Source of the DNA: Bos javanicus
Taxonomy: Eukaryota > Chordata > Mammalia > Artiodactyla > Bovidae
Assembly (NCBI RefSeq): GCF_032452875.1
Contig: NC_083885.1
Span: forward strand, 61,512,425 to 61,576,424
DNA length: 64,000 nucleotides
Reading direction: 5' to 3'
Shown here piece by piece: positions 23,021 through 34,723 of the stretch. Numbering within the stretch: position 1 is the first letter of the stretch; each line of letters opens with the position of its first letter. The notes under the pieces are model-generated. The model had not been told where the DNA came from, searched no databases, and saw only the letters and a program-made list of their open reading frames with translations. Made by a program: the position numbers and the translations under genes.

Positions 23021-23679
23021 CATGTGTGACAGAGAACTTGCAGAAGGTCAGCTTTCCTGCAGAGAGGTTCTGGCACTCCAAAAAAATAAAAACAACTTTA
23101 GTCAAAGCAAAGTTGGAGGTGAGAGAATCTTTCCCCTCCCCCATGCAAGGAAACATCCCCACACAGAAAAGGGGAGTGATGAGTGAATGCTCAGCTACCC
23201 TAGTTCTGCAGGACATCACAGCAGAAACCTGAGAGGGACATCCACAGCAGCACCAGAGAACAGAGACGGGACCTCCATGAGGAGGGAGACGAAAAATATT
23301 TGGAAAGATGCAGATAAACATTTCAATGGGGGTGAAAAGGATTGCTTTTCTCAGGGAGTCCATTCACATGCCTCTGGGAGCACCACACCGGGGAATCTCT
23401 CGGCTGTGTCCACAGGAACCCTCAGTACCCCGAGTGCTGGTTCCACACCTCGACCTACTCTATGGGGGCTCCTTGTGGGACCCTCCCCCTGCAATGTCCT
23501 GGGGATCTCGGGTAGACCAGAAGCAGGCTCAGAAAACCAGTCCCTGCTCTAGGCGAGGGTGCCCACAGACTAGAGCTCTAGAGCCACCTTCTGGAAATCC
23601 AGAGACAGGTTTCCAGGAGGCAGCCTGGTGGGTTGTCAGAGCAGAGAGACAGAAAAGCTTCAGAATTCTCCCACAAGGC

Positions 23680-23925
23680 CTCCCTGGTGGTTCAGTGGTT
23701 AAGAATCCGCCTGCCAAGGCAGAGGACCCAGGTTCAGTCCCCTGTCTGGGAGGACCCCATATGCCATGGGGCAACGAAGCCCACATGCCACAACTACTGC
23801 AGCCTGTACTCTGCAGCAAGAGAAGCCACCCAAGGAGAAGCCCGTGCACCGCAACTAGGGAAAGACTGTGCAGTAACCAAGATCCAGGGCAGACACACTT
23901 CATCAATTAATTTAAGATTATTAAA
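23680..23925 (+). mobile_element. ART2A-type tRNA-derived SINE
   Basis: cctccctggtggttcagtgg head, gcagaggacccaggttcag, then gcagcaagagaagccaccc and gtgcaccgcaactaggg. The overlapping frames around it are SINE read-through. Copy at 46913-47157. Confidence 0.75.
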
Positions 23926-25307
23926 AAGGATTATCCCACAAGAGGGAGCAGAAAGAGTGAAATAAGTGTACTGATACAAAGACAGAGAAAATTCCAGAAA
24001 GTAACTCCACCATGAAACAACAGTACCCCAGTTGAAGTTAACCACCAAAGATTGAAGGTGGTGTCTACTACAAATACAAAAGTATAGTATAGAATTATAC
24101 TCACAGTTCTACTCACCTTCATCCTCTTGGGAGCAGCCTCTCCACTGAGGAATTTAGTACCACTTTAATTCCCAGAATTTTCTGCTCTGAGTCAGATGAG
24201 AGAAACTCAGAGAAGGCTTCTTTCTGCATCTGTTGCATCTCAGGTGTTTTCCCTTTAAAATAATCTTCCTAACAACTCTGGACTGGACCACTACTTCACA
24301 GTAAAAAAAAAAGAAAAAGAAAAAAATTAATGGAAGCTTGAACTACGACATGTCGTCCCCACAGTGACAGTGTCTGGCTGGTGTGTTAGCAAGTGTGTCA
24401 CTTGTTGTATGTCAGAATCTTGTCCACTCACTAACCCCTCATTCACTCGCTCATCCCTCCCCTCCGACTCCTGATTTTTTCCTTCTGTGAGACGTAGTGC
24501 TTTTGACCTCCTTCAGCATATCTCCCTTTCCTCCCTTGGTGCTCAGTCTTCCCAGAAAACAGACTCCTCGGGATCCTATTTCATCCCTTTGTGCTAGGCT
24601 GGCTGCAGACATGACAATTGTTCAATACTTTTGTTGCTTGAATTCACATCAGAGACTGTAAACTCCCCTTCTTGTGGTTGGGGTCCAGCTGGCCTTGGGG
24701 GTCTCCCACACTGGAGTGTCTCAGATCAGGTGCAGGCTGTGGGGAGTTGAGTCGTGTAAGAGGACTGGGTGGGAGGAGGAGTGTATGTGGGTCCCCAGTT
24801 CTGCTTAGGGTCCGTGATGATTAATGAATTCAAGTGTCCCTGGAAATAATCAAGAAACATAATAGAGATGGAAAGGTTTTACTTGACTCACACTGAAGAC
24901 TATAGCTTAGGAGGCCCCCTCTCCAAGAGCTCCGAGGAACTGCTCTGCTGAAGCATGGTTTCCAGCACAGCCTTACACCTCATGCAAACGAAGCTCACAC
25001 ATCAACATGACAGGGTGAATTCCTTCAAGGTTTCAAAAGAGACAGACTTAGTACATAGACAGTGAAACAGCAGGACTTTGGTGTCTGGGAAGGGAACCTT
25101 ATCTTCCAGGGAGTGTTAATGCTGATACTGTGAGAAGGGATTTGCTTATTTTGATCTTCAAAACACATTTTTTTAACTCAACGCTTAAAGCAGATGAGCT
25201 GTGAAGGTCTGACAGGCTGTCTTAGTTCACACACAACTCAGGCTGAACCATGGATGAGCCAGAATGACTTCCCCATTCCTCAATATGTGAACATCTTCTC
25301 CATCACA
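23926..25307. other. 3' flank; diverged copy of the 5' flank from about 24825
   Basis: No gene. 24825-25300 aligns with 5480-5930 (attccactgtccaggaaaat versus attcaagtgtccctggaaat and following text), part of the ancient duplication. Unit 2 copy 47158-48539. Confidence 0.6.
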
Positions 25308-25615
25308 GTTCAGTTCAGGTCAGTTCAATTCAGTCGCTCAGTCGTGACCGACTCTTTGCAACCCCAAGAACTGCAGCATGCCAGGCCTCCCTGCCCATCA
25401 CCAAATCCCAGAGTCCACCCAAACCCATGTCCATTGAGTCGGTGATGCCATCCAACCATCTCATACTCTGTCCTCCCCTTCTCCTCCTGCCCTCAATCTT
25501 TCCCAGCATCAGGGTGTTTTCAAATTAATCAGCTCTGCACATCAGGTGGCCAAAGTATTGGAGTTTCAACTTCATCATCAGTCCTTCCAGGACTGATCTC
25601 TTTTAGGAACAAGCA
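25308..25615 (-). mobile_element. BovB 3' end, antisense
   Basis: Starts cagttcagttcaggtcagtt and contains the antisense of the BovB C-terminus (catccaaccatctcatactc). Inserted into the old L1 piece of the flank. Copy at 48540-48858. Confidence 0.75.
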
Positions 25616-25894
25616 GATAAAAATCTTAGAACCATAGGATCCAGCAATTCTACCTCTGGCGATATACCCAGAATTGAAATCATACCCTGGAAGAGATATT
25701 TGTATGCTCATGTTCATACCAGCTTTATTCATAATATTTAAATCATTAATGCAACCGAGTATCCATTGACCAAAGAACAGGTAAACCAAATATGGTATAT
25801 ACTAATAACAAAGTATTATTCAGCACTTACAAAGAAAGGAAGGGACTTCCGTGGTGGTCTAGTGGTTAAGAATCTTCCTTGCCATGCAGCCTAT

Positions 25895-26880
25895 TAAGAG
25901 GGTAACAGGCAGGAAGGCCAGCGGTCTCCAAAGGAGGAAATAGGCTGCAAGTGTCAGACATTTTTATCTCTCTTAAGTGGCAGGAGGAAACAAACTAGCG
26001 ACATTTTCCCTTCTCTATACAAATTTAAAAGGGCGTGAGGGATGGTATGGGGAGGGAGGAGGGAGGAGGGTTCAGGATGGGGAACACATGTATACCTGTG
26101 GCGGATTCATTTTGATATTTGGCAAAACTAATACAATTATGTAAAGTTTAAAAATAAAATAAAATTAGAAAAAATAAATAAATAAAAAGAAAAAAAGAAA
26201 AAATAAAAATTTGTGCTAGGAGCACGTAGCCAATCAAAAAAAAAAAAAAAGGGACATTTCTCTTAAAATACTGTGTTGCCATAATGACACCTGGTTTCAC
26301 CTGAAGTTAACTATTCTCAAACCTTGAGTTAATCAATGCATTTTTCTTATGGAAATGTTTGTCTTAAGCTATGTTAATGTACTATGCATTTACCCCAGAC
26401 TCTGTCTTCAAGTTGGTTCTGCCTAATGGCTCAGAACCTACTTAACAAACCAGTATGTTATACTCAGATATTGTTCCCCTAATCTATGTAAACGAAACTA
26501 TTTGTATGGTAATCTGCCCTTCTACAAGATTCAAGTCAATCGTTTTATGGCCCAGGATGAATCATCTGGTGCCAAGATTATCCCAAAATGCATCTTATGG
26601 ATGAGGTGTCTGGTGCCATTCTGAGTTTTAAGACATTTCTTTCTTTCATTAACAGACTGCAAGTGACTGTATAACATCCAGCTGAAGACTAGCAGGGGGT
26701 ACTCTTTCTGCCCCCTTCTGATGCCTATGTCAGAAGCTTTCTCTATATCCTTTATACTTTAATAAAACTTTATTACACAAAAGCTCTGAGTGATCAAGCC
26801 TGGTCTTTGGCCCCAGATTGAATTCTTCTCCTCTGGAGGCCAAGAATCCTGGCATCTTTTCATTCAGCAATAACCTTTCA
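25895..26880 (+). mobile_element. LTR (second family), sense, unit 1
   Basis: Same family as 3792-4715 but in the opposite orientation; AATAAA at 26761 and the end CCTTTCA. Contains a later L1-tail insertion. Unit 2 copy 49143-49906 lacks the L1. Confidence 0.8.
26033..26250 (+). mobile_element. L1 3' tail with second poly(A), unit 1 only
   Basis: Sense L1 3' UTR (ggagggttcaggatggggaa ... ttttgatatttggcaaaac), an A-rich run, then about 34 nt of other sequence ending gtagccaatc and a 15-16 nt poly(A). The corresponding point in unit 2 (about 49281) is uninterrupted. Confidence 0.75.
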
Positions 26881-27405
26881 CTATGTGGGTTCAATCCCCA
26901 GTCAGGGAACTAAGATCCCACATGCCCCAGAGCAAGTCTGAGAGTGCAACTAAATGAAGCTTGCCAGCTACAACAAAGACTCAGCACAGCCAAAATTAAA
27001 AAAAACAAAAAAATTTTTTAAAGGGAATATAACATAGGCTACAATGCAAATGACCTAGTGGACATTGTGATAAGTAAAAGAAGTGTGACAAGAAATAACA
27101 AATGCTATATGATTTCATTTACATGAATTAAGTGGTCATATTCATAGAGACAGAAAGTGCTGAGGAATCCATTTCATAAATTGCCTGAAAATCTGCTAAA
27201 TACCTGACCTGTGCTCAGTTTTCATTGGCCTGATCCTTGGCAAAAAGAAGATTAAGGACAGAAGAATCCCCCTCTCTTGGGTTACTGCTACTGGGGCCCA
27301 GCAGATAGTGGAGCCTTTGGGACACACTGAGGAGTAACCCCTGCCAGAGTACCTCATTTGCACCCACTGCCGCTTGCCTGTTCATCGGGGGTTTGAGGAA
27401 ACAAG

Positions 27406-27725
27406 AAACAAGTGACTGTAAAAGAATCAAGATTTTGTTAGCCGTATGTCCTTCCAGTCATAGGACCAAGGAACTCTTACCTTAACCGGAGGTCTTCTGG
27501 AATCTGAGACTGAGCCACGTGAGCTTTCTGCTGCGTTTATTTTTGCTGTCCTGGTTTCCACAATGCTTGGCTTCCTTTCATTTCCCCTGTGCTGGGTTTT
27601 GTTCCTGATCAGCTTTCACACAGGAGCTTTCGCCAAGTTGGGCTTCTGCTGTGTTGGCCTCTGCTTCACGGGGGCTGAGCTGAGGTTGTTTCAGCCAGGT
27701 TAAACCTGAGTCACGGCACCATATA
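27406..27725 (-). mobile_element. ERV leader with tRNA-His-like primer site (unit 2)
   Basis: Primer-site match on the minus strand at 27704-27721 (TGGTGCCGTGACTCAGGT). Same leader as unit 1. Confidence 0.55.
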
Positions 27726-28191
27726 TGTCAAGGGAGTTTTTAATTTCCTCAGTTCTGTCTCGTCATGACAAAAATTTGAAGCGACAGATGGACCAATGTT
27801 ACAGCCCTGTGTAAATTTCCTAGGACAGACCAGTGTTTTAGCACCACATAATTTATTCAGTGGACCAGTCTTATAGCTCCTTGTTACAGCTCAGTTTTAT
27901 TTAGAAAGCAAAGGTAAATACATCCTAGAGGCATGAGGGCAGACCGACCCAAAAGACGTGAAGAGAAGAGAAGCCCCTGGCTCAATTTTGGCTCCTCTTT
28001 TTATACATTTGTCTCCTCTCCTCTGAGCCTGCCCTTTGTAAACGGGGCTAGCCAGGAGGGCTGTTTGTTTTACCAGAGGTTCTCCTTCCAGTCCTTGGAC
28101 CTTCCTTTGTTCTATTTTTGTGTGCTTTTCCGTCCTTTGTCTTTTAGCCAGCGCCATTCTGGACTTCTTTTTCCTAGTCTAGCTACCTAAC
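27726..28191 (-). mobile_element. Class I ERV-like LTR, antisense (unit 2)
   Basis: 466 bp, terminal TG...CA on the plus strand; counterpart of 2571-3037. Confidence 0.55.
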
Positions 28192-28376
28192 AGTAAAGAA
28201 TCGGCCAGCAATGCAAGAGACCTGATTGGATCCCTGCATTGGGAAGATACCCTGGAGAAAGAATTGGAAACCCATTCCAGTATTCTTGCCTGGAGAATCC
28301 CATGGACAGAGAGCCTGACCAGCTACAGTCCATAGGCTTACAGTGAGTCAGACAAGACTGAGCAACTAACACACAC
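28192..28376 (+). mobile_element. Bov-A2 SINE (unit 2)
   Basis: Counterpart of 3038-3222, abutting the LTR. Confidence 0.7.
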
Positions 28377-28461
28377 AAAAAGTATAGTCATATTCTATAT
28401 GACTTAGGTCCCATCCTGATGACCTCATATATTCTTCATTATCTCTTTAAGGCCCTACCAC

Positions 28462-29257
28462 TGAAAGGTTGTTGCTGAATCATGAAAGATGCCAGGATTC
28501 TTGGCCTCTGGAGGAGAGGAATTCCATCCCAGGCCAGTGACGAGGCTTGATCGCTCAGAGCTTTTGTGTGATAAAGTTTTAATAAAGTATAAAAGAAATA
28601 GACAGAGCTTCTGACATAGACATCAGAAGGGAGCAGAAAGAGTGACCCCCTGCTAGTCTTTAGCAGGAAGTGATATAGCTACTAGCAGGCTGCTAATTAG
28701 AGAAAGGAAATGTCACAAAACTGAGAGTGGTACCAGGCCCCTCACTCACAAAATACATTTTGAGATAACATTGGCACGATGTGAGTCATCCTGGGCCATA
28801 AAGCAGTTGACATGAATCTTGAAGAAAGGGAGTTTCGAAACAAATATATAGTTTCATTAACATAGGAGAATACTTGTGTGAGTAAAATATATTGGTTTTC
28901 TGAGCCATGATCGGTTCTGAGTCTTAGCTGGAACTGACTTAAAAAAAGAAAGAGTTTAAGGTAAATACATAGTTCATTAACATAGTGTAAGAAAAACATT
29001 TCCATAAGAAAAATGCATTGGTTAGCTCAAGGTTTGAGAAAAGTTAAGTTCAGGTAGAACAAACTGTTGTCATGGCACACAGGATTTTTAAAAAAACCTC
29101 CTTTTAAATTTGCATAAAGAAGGGGAAAAAAATCAGACACTTGTAGTTTGTTTCTTCCTGCCACTTAAAAGAGAGATTTTAAAAAAATGTCTGACACTTT
29201 CAGCCTATTTCTTCCATTTGGAGACCCCTGGCCTTCCTGCCTGTTACCCTCTCACCA
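28462..29257 (-). mobile_element. LTR (second family), antisense, unit 2
   Basis: Counterpart of 3792-4715 without the SINE. Confidence 0.7.
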
Positions 29258-29587
29258 CCAAATAGAGTCATATTCCAAGGTCCTAGGGTTTAGTACTTCA
29301 ATATATGAATTTGAAAGTGGGGAGATACATTCACTCCCATCACAATTCTGACTACCATTTGCTTTGTAGCACCTAAAACAGTGTCTGGAATACAATAAGT
29401 GCTCAGGCATATTTCATGAGCTGCATAACAAAAGAATCACACATACATGTAATAATTTACATGACCCAAGATGGGGAACTTTTCATTTACCAAAAATTAT
29501 TAAAGGGAGACAACAGTATTTGATTGGGAAAAATAATATTGTTAAACTGCTTGGAGTGGAAAATTAGATTTTAAAGCCATGTCTATG

Positions 29588-29945
29588 ATTGGGTTTCCCT
29601 GGTGGCTCAACAGTAAGAATCTGCCTGTCAGTGAAAGAAATGTGGGTTTGACCCCTGGGTTGGGAAGATCTCCTGGAGGGGGAAAGGCAACCCACTCCAA
29701 TATTACTGTTTGGAGAATCCTATGGACAATGGAGCCTGATGGGCTACAGTCCATGGGGTTGTGAAAGAATCAGACAAGACTTAGCCACTAAGTAAAGGCA
29801 GTCTATGGCTAAAGCACCTGCAGTGATAAGCCCATACAATGCAGCTACAGAGTGCATGACAGCTAGAGAGCAGCCCCACTCACTGCAGCTGGAGAAAGAC
29901 AGTGCACAGCAACAAAGTCCTAGTGCAACCAAAAACAAATCAATC
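29588..29945 (+). mobile_element. Bov-A2 plus ART2A-like SINE pair (unit 2)
   Basis: Counterpart of 5047-5400. Confidence 0.6.
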
Positions 29946-30469
29946 AATTACTGGGAGGGAGGAGGGTTGTGAGCTGGGTCCCCTAGTTTTACATTCTTTC
30001 TACTTCAGTGTTCTTGCTGATCAATGAATTCCACTGTCCAGGAAAATAATCAAGAAACACAAGAGAAATGGGAAAGTTTTATTTGACCCAAACTGAGGGC
30101 TATAGCTTGGGGGCACCCTCTCAGATAGCTCTGGGGAACTGCTCCATTGAACCACAATCTTATACCTCATCCAAACGAAGCACATACATCAACATGACAG
30201 GGTGTATTCCTTAAAGTTTCAAAAGGAACAGACTTAGTACATAGACAGTGAGATAGTAGGACCCTGGTGTCTGGGAAGGGAACTTTATCTTCCAGGGAGT
30301 GTTAACATGGATGCCATGAGAAGGAAGTTATTCGTTCTCATCTTCAAAACAGATATTCTTTACCTCAGGGTTAAAGATGTGCTGTGAGAGTTAAACAGAC
30401 TTAGTTCACACACAGTGCAGCCTGAACCATGAATAAGCCAAAATGACTTCCCCATTCCTCAATATGTAA

Positions 30470-31196
30470 ACATCTTCTCCATCACAGGATATAAAAATGT
30501 TAGAACCTTATGATCCAGCAATTCTACCTTTGAGGCTGTACCCAGAGAACTGAAAGCACACTCTGGAACAGATTTTTCTACATCCTTGTTCACAGCAGCA
30601 TTATTCACAATAACTAAAACATGAAAACAATCCAAGTACCCAGTGATCAAAGAATCGCTAAGTCCCTGTGGTATGTGCATATACTAGAGTATTATTCAGC
30701 ATTAAAAAGGAGAGGAATATAACCCATGCTACAACATAAAAGAATCTAGTACACATTCTACTGAGCAAAATAATCCTGACAGGAAAGGATAAATAATGTT
30801 TGATTCCACTGAAATGAGACACCCGAAGTGCTCAGATTTAGAGAAAGTAGGACAACGATTGTCAGGAACTCAGAAAGGAGAAAGGCAGGGTTATTGTTGA
30901 ATGGCCAGAGTTGATATTTTGCAAGGCGAAAAAAGTTCTGGAGTTTGGTTGCAAAAAATGCAAACGTACTTATTTCTACTGAAATGGACACTTGAAAGTG
31001 AAAGTGAAGTCGTTCAGTTATGTCCAACTCTTTGCGACCCCATGGACTGTAGCCTACCAGGCTCCTCCATCCAGGGAAGAGTACTGGAGTGGGTTGCCAT
31101 TTTCTTCTCCAGGGGATTTTTCCAACCCAGAAACTGAACCTGGGTCTCCCGCATTGTAGGAAAACATTTTACCCATCTGAGCCACCAGGGAAGTCC
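30470..31196 (+). mobile_element. Old L1 fragment (30470-30840) and Bov-tA SINE (30993-31196), unit 2
   Basis: Counterparts of 5930-6310 and 6446-6640; a short unassigned flank lies between them. Confidence 0.6.
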
Positions 31197-31429
31197 TCTT
31201 GCACACTTAAAGATGGTTAAAATGGTAAATTTCATGTAATGAGTAATAATATAAAAATTTTTTTTAAAAAGAAGGAAAAAAAAAACCCTCTCAGAACCAC
31301 TCCCTGAGAGTAACCACAGAAGGGTCAAGGCTGATAGCAACATGGCAGATGTACCCCGCCCACCCAGCCTCATCTCCACCCTACCAATGCAGGGGATAAG
31401 GGCGGTCTTCTGTGCTCAGGGCTGTCTGC

Positions 31430-31524
31430 TTTGATCCTTAGAGATGTCTCAGCTCCAGTCCTGTATGACTTAACCTCAGCCTCCCTGACTGATCCAGTGC
31501 TCCAGGCTCTGCTCCAAGGATCCA
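31430..31524 (+). promoter_or_regulatory. Candidate non-coding first exon, copy B
   Basis: Counterpart of the block before copy A at 6840-6942, ending with the same gtaagt donor at 31525. Function is inferred only from its conservation in four copies. Confidence 0.3.
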
Positions 31525-32419
31525 GTAAGTCTTGGATCACCCTCTTCTGTAGGAGACTGGGTGCTGAATTCACATCCTCCCAAAGAGACCTCTGCAATCC
31601 CAGAGTGGAGGGGGTCAACCCAGCTCCTGACTGAGGGTGGAGAGACTCATTTTCCAGATGAAAACAGGAGTGGGAGTTGTCAGGTTTATGTGGGAATTGG
31701 TGGTGCAGGGGGTTGGATCAGACCATGGAGATTCTGACTCATTTTTTTTTTGACTGGCACTCAAACAACATCAAAGTTCCCCTTGGATCAGGGTTTATGC
31801 TGTGAGGACCACTGATGTCAGTCTCCTGTATAGTGTTGACCCTCTGATTCTGCAGGTTCCTCCTCTGTGGATGCTCCAGTGACTGTAAGGATCTTGAGCA
31901 TCCATGGATTTTGGTGTCCTCAGAGGAGGGCTGTGTGCTGATTTATATTAAGTCACCATTGATTTGCTAACCCAGCAACTCTGTGATTTGGCTCTATTTC
32001 TTCTTATTGGCAGTAAATTTTAAATATGGTGGTAAATTATGTATAGCTTAAAATTTGCCATCTTAACCATTTTTAACTATACAGTTCAGTGATGTTAGGT
32101 ATATTTATATTGTCGTGCAACCAACCTTCAGAACTCTTTTCACCTCTTTTTTCTCTTCTTTCCTAAGAAGAAAACTAAAACCGGGTCTCCATTTAACAGT
32201 AACTCCCAGTTTCACCCTTCATTCGAGCCCCTGACAAACCACCATTCTACTTTGTCTCTAAGAAGTTGACTCCTCTCAGTACTTCATGGACATGGAATCA
32301 TAGCATGTTTTTTTGCGACTGGATTATGTCACTGACCATAATGTCCTCAGTGTTCCTCCACACTATAGCATGCATCAGAATTTCCTGTCTCTTTTAGAGA
32401 ACAGACTTGTGGACACAGA

Positions 32420-32935
32420 GTGGGAGGGAGAAGGTGCGATGAATTGAGAGAGTAGCATTGAAACATATATGCTACCATATGTAAAAGACATCACCAGTAG
32501 GAATTTGCTATGTAATGCAGGGAGTTAAACCCGGTGCTCTGTGACAACCTAGAAGGGTGGGATGGAGTAGGGGGATGGGAGGGAGGGTCAGGAGGGAGGG
32601 GACATATGCATACCTATGGCTGATTCATGTTGATGTATGGCAGAAAGCAACACAATAGTGCAAAGCAATCATCCTCCAATTAAAAATAAATTTTAAAAAA
32701 TATATTTGAAAAAAAGAATTTTCTATCTGTTTAATGCTGAATAATATTCCACTGCATTTATCCATTGTGTTTATCCATTCCTTCATGGATGGACATCTGG
32801 GTTGCTTCCAACTTTCAGCTATTGTGAATAATGCTGCTAAGGAACACAGGTGTACAAATATGTCTTTAAACCCTATTTTCAATTCTTTGGGGTATACACC
32901 CAATGTGGCATGACTGGGTCATGTGGTAAATGTAT
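32420..32935. mobile_element. L1 3' end pair, unit 2
   Basis: Counterpart of 7828-8345: sense L1 tail, then antisense ORF2 C-terminus (WKQPRCPSMKEWINTM on the minus strand). Confidence 0.7.
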
Positions 32936-33383
32936 CTTTCATTTTTGAGGAAGCACCATACTGCCTCCATAGCTGCTGTCCCATTTTACATTGCTCCTCA
33001 CAGTGCAGAAAGGTTCAGCAGCAGCATTTGAGCAAGATCAAAACAGTCCAGAGAAGGATATGACTTGTTCAAGAGTGCCGCAGTGTTTGTAGAACCAAGA
33101 TTCTATCCATAGTTTCCTGGCTCTTTGAATGCTTGCTCTTAATCAAATGTTAAATTTGGACTTTGGAGTATGAGGGGTGGAAGCCCCCCTCACAGTAACT
33201 GGTGGTCACAAGATCAGCCTAGCCCTGCAGAGCTGTGTAGGCAGAACACATTTCATGTCCCAAAGCAACAGGAAACACAGTCCTGTCATTTCTGATTCAC
33301 AACAAACATTCGTCCCCCCTCCCTCCAGGCACTTGGGAGACCACTGTAGTTTAATGCTTTGACTGAGCTGGGCTAGATTCTGT

Positions 33384-33647
33384 TCAGTTCAGTTCAGTAG
33401 CACAGTCGTGTCCGATTCTTTGTGACCCCATGAATCGCAGCACGCCAGGCCTCCCTGTCCATCACCAACTCCCAGAGTTCACTCAAACTCAGGTCCATCG
33501 AGTCAGTGATGCCATCCAGCCATCTCATCCTCTGTCGTCCCCTTCTCCTCCTTCCCCCAATCCCTCCCAGCATCAGAGTATTTTCCAATGAGTCAACTCT
33601 TCACATGAGGTACCAAAGTATTGGAGTTTCAGCCTCAGCATCAGTCC
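33384..33647 (-). mobile_element. BovB 3' end, antisense, unit 2 only in this form
   Basis: 264 bp of antisense BovB tail and C-terminus, with the 6-bp direct repeat ttctgt (33378-33383 and 33648-33653). It lies at the same target base as the inverted BovB of unit 1. Confidence 0.85.
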
Positions 33648-33653
33648 TTCTGT

Positions 33654-34693
33654 GCCTCCCCTCAAATATCATCTTATTCTTCCCCAGGACAGTTACTATT
33701 CCATGTCACTCTGCAAACAATGAAACAGAAAGTGTCCAGGTTTCAGGGTCCTTGGTGAAAAAAAAGTGCAGAGTCTGAGTGCTCTGCTCAGCAAACCCCT
33801 AAAAGACTCACTTCACCCCTATCAAAGAGGGGAGGGAATAATGATGATAATTTGTTCTATTGTGCAGGGGAAAGGAGAAAAAGATGAAATGTAGTTTCAG
33901 CAAAATCAGACAAGCATGGCTGGTTGATTTTGATTCAAAAATCACCATTCTCATCTATCCAACTAATGCCAACTAAGCACCTATGATGTGCCAGGCTCCG
34001 TGATGGAAACTTTTGCTTCTATAGGGGCAGAAGACTTGGCTTTCTAGATTCTTCAGCTGAGATAACAATTCAATTGACATAAGACAGTTGGACACAGTTA
34101 GTTTAATATGTACAGGAGCCCCATAAAATTTTTTGAGGCTCAAAGACTGTCAGACAATTGAAGCTTATATGACCCCCTGAGTTAAGGAGAAAGGGGTGGG
34201 GATCTGGGCCTTCAAATGGGAGGAAGACCATGCACAGAAGGATGAGAAGAGCAAGTGCCTGGTGAACAAATGTTTGCCCACTCCAAGCAGGTAAGTCTTT
34301 CTGAGATTAAAATGTTCTCTGTGGTAATAGCTCTCTTCCTGGCATAGGTCTCCTAATCTACATTGTTTTGAACAATTGAAGGAGAGGTAAAGAGCTTCTC
34401 CTGAATCTAATGGGTCTTAATTAACTTTAGCTCAAAACAATTTACTGGTCAAAGGGGCACATTTGGGGAGACATAATCCACTCCGTCTCACTTCTTTTCA
34501 AGCAAACTTTCCAGTAACTTTGAGACAAATTAGAAGTCTTCTCTATGATTGTAGAAACCAAATCTCAGAGATGGAGAGCTTGCCCAGTGTGTCCTTTTAC
34601 CACCTGCTCCATCACTTCCTTACTCCATAGAACTGGACCCCAGTGCCAAGGGCGGATGGACATTCTTAACGGCTTTATGTCTTCTTTCCTCAG
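33654..34693. other. Proximal 5' flank of copy B
   Basis: Counterpart of 9557-10600. The candidate UTR exon ends at 34290 with the donor at 34291. No coding frame is conserved. Confidence 0.5.
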
Positions 34694-34723
34694 CAGACTG
34701 CAGCCTCCTCAACTACGTCTAGG

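Larger units (their letters stand above)
25849..27005 (+). mobile_element. ART2A-type SINE split by an LTR insertion
   Basis: The SINE head (gggacttccgtggtggtcta) ends at 25894 and its body resumes at 26881 (ctatgtgggttcaatcccca). Between them is the LTR 25895-26880, flanked by the 4-bp repeat ctat. Confidence 0.8.
449..27158 (+). repeat. Tandem segmental duplication unit 1
   Basis: Starts where similarity to unit 3 begins (ccccaatcttag at 449 and at 53746). Ends at 27158, where 3'-flank sequence joins the start of unit 2. Carries copy A. It is longer than unit 2 because it holds private insertions: BovB 761-2168, solo LTR 3305-3782, L1 14669-15590, SINE 11292-11490 and an L1 tail near 26033-26250. 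Confidence 0.85.

Noticed and set aside
23308..23910. 200-codon plus-strand frame
   Set aside because: Half of it is an ART2A-type SINE; the unit 2 counterpart ends at a different place; no recognisable product.
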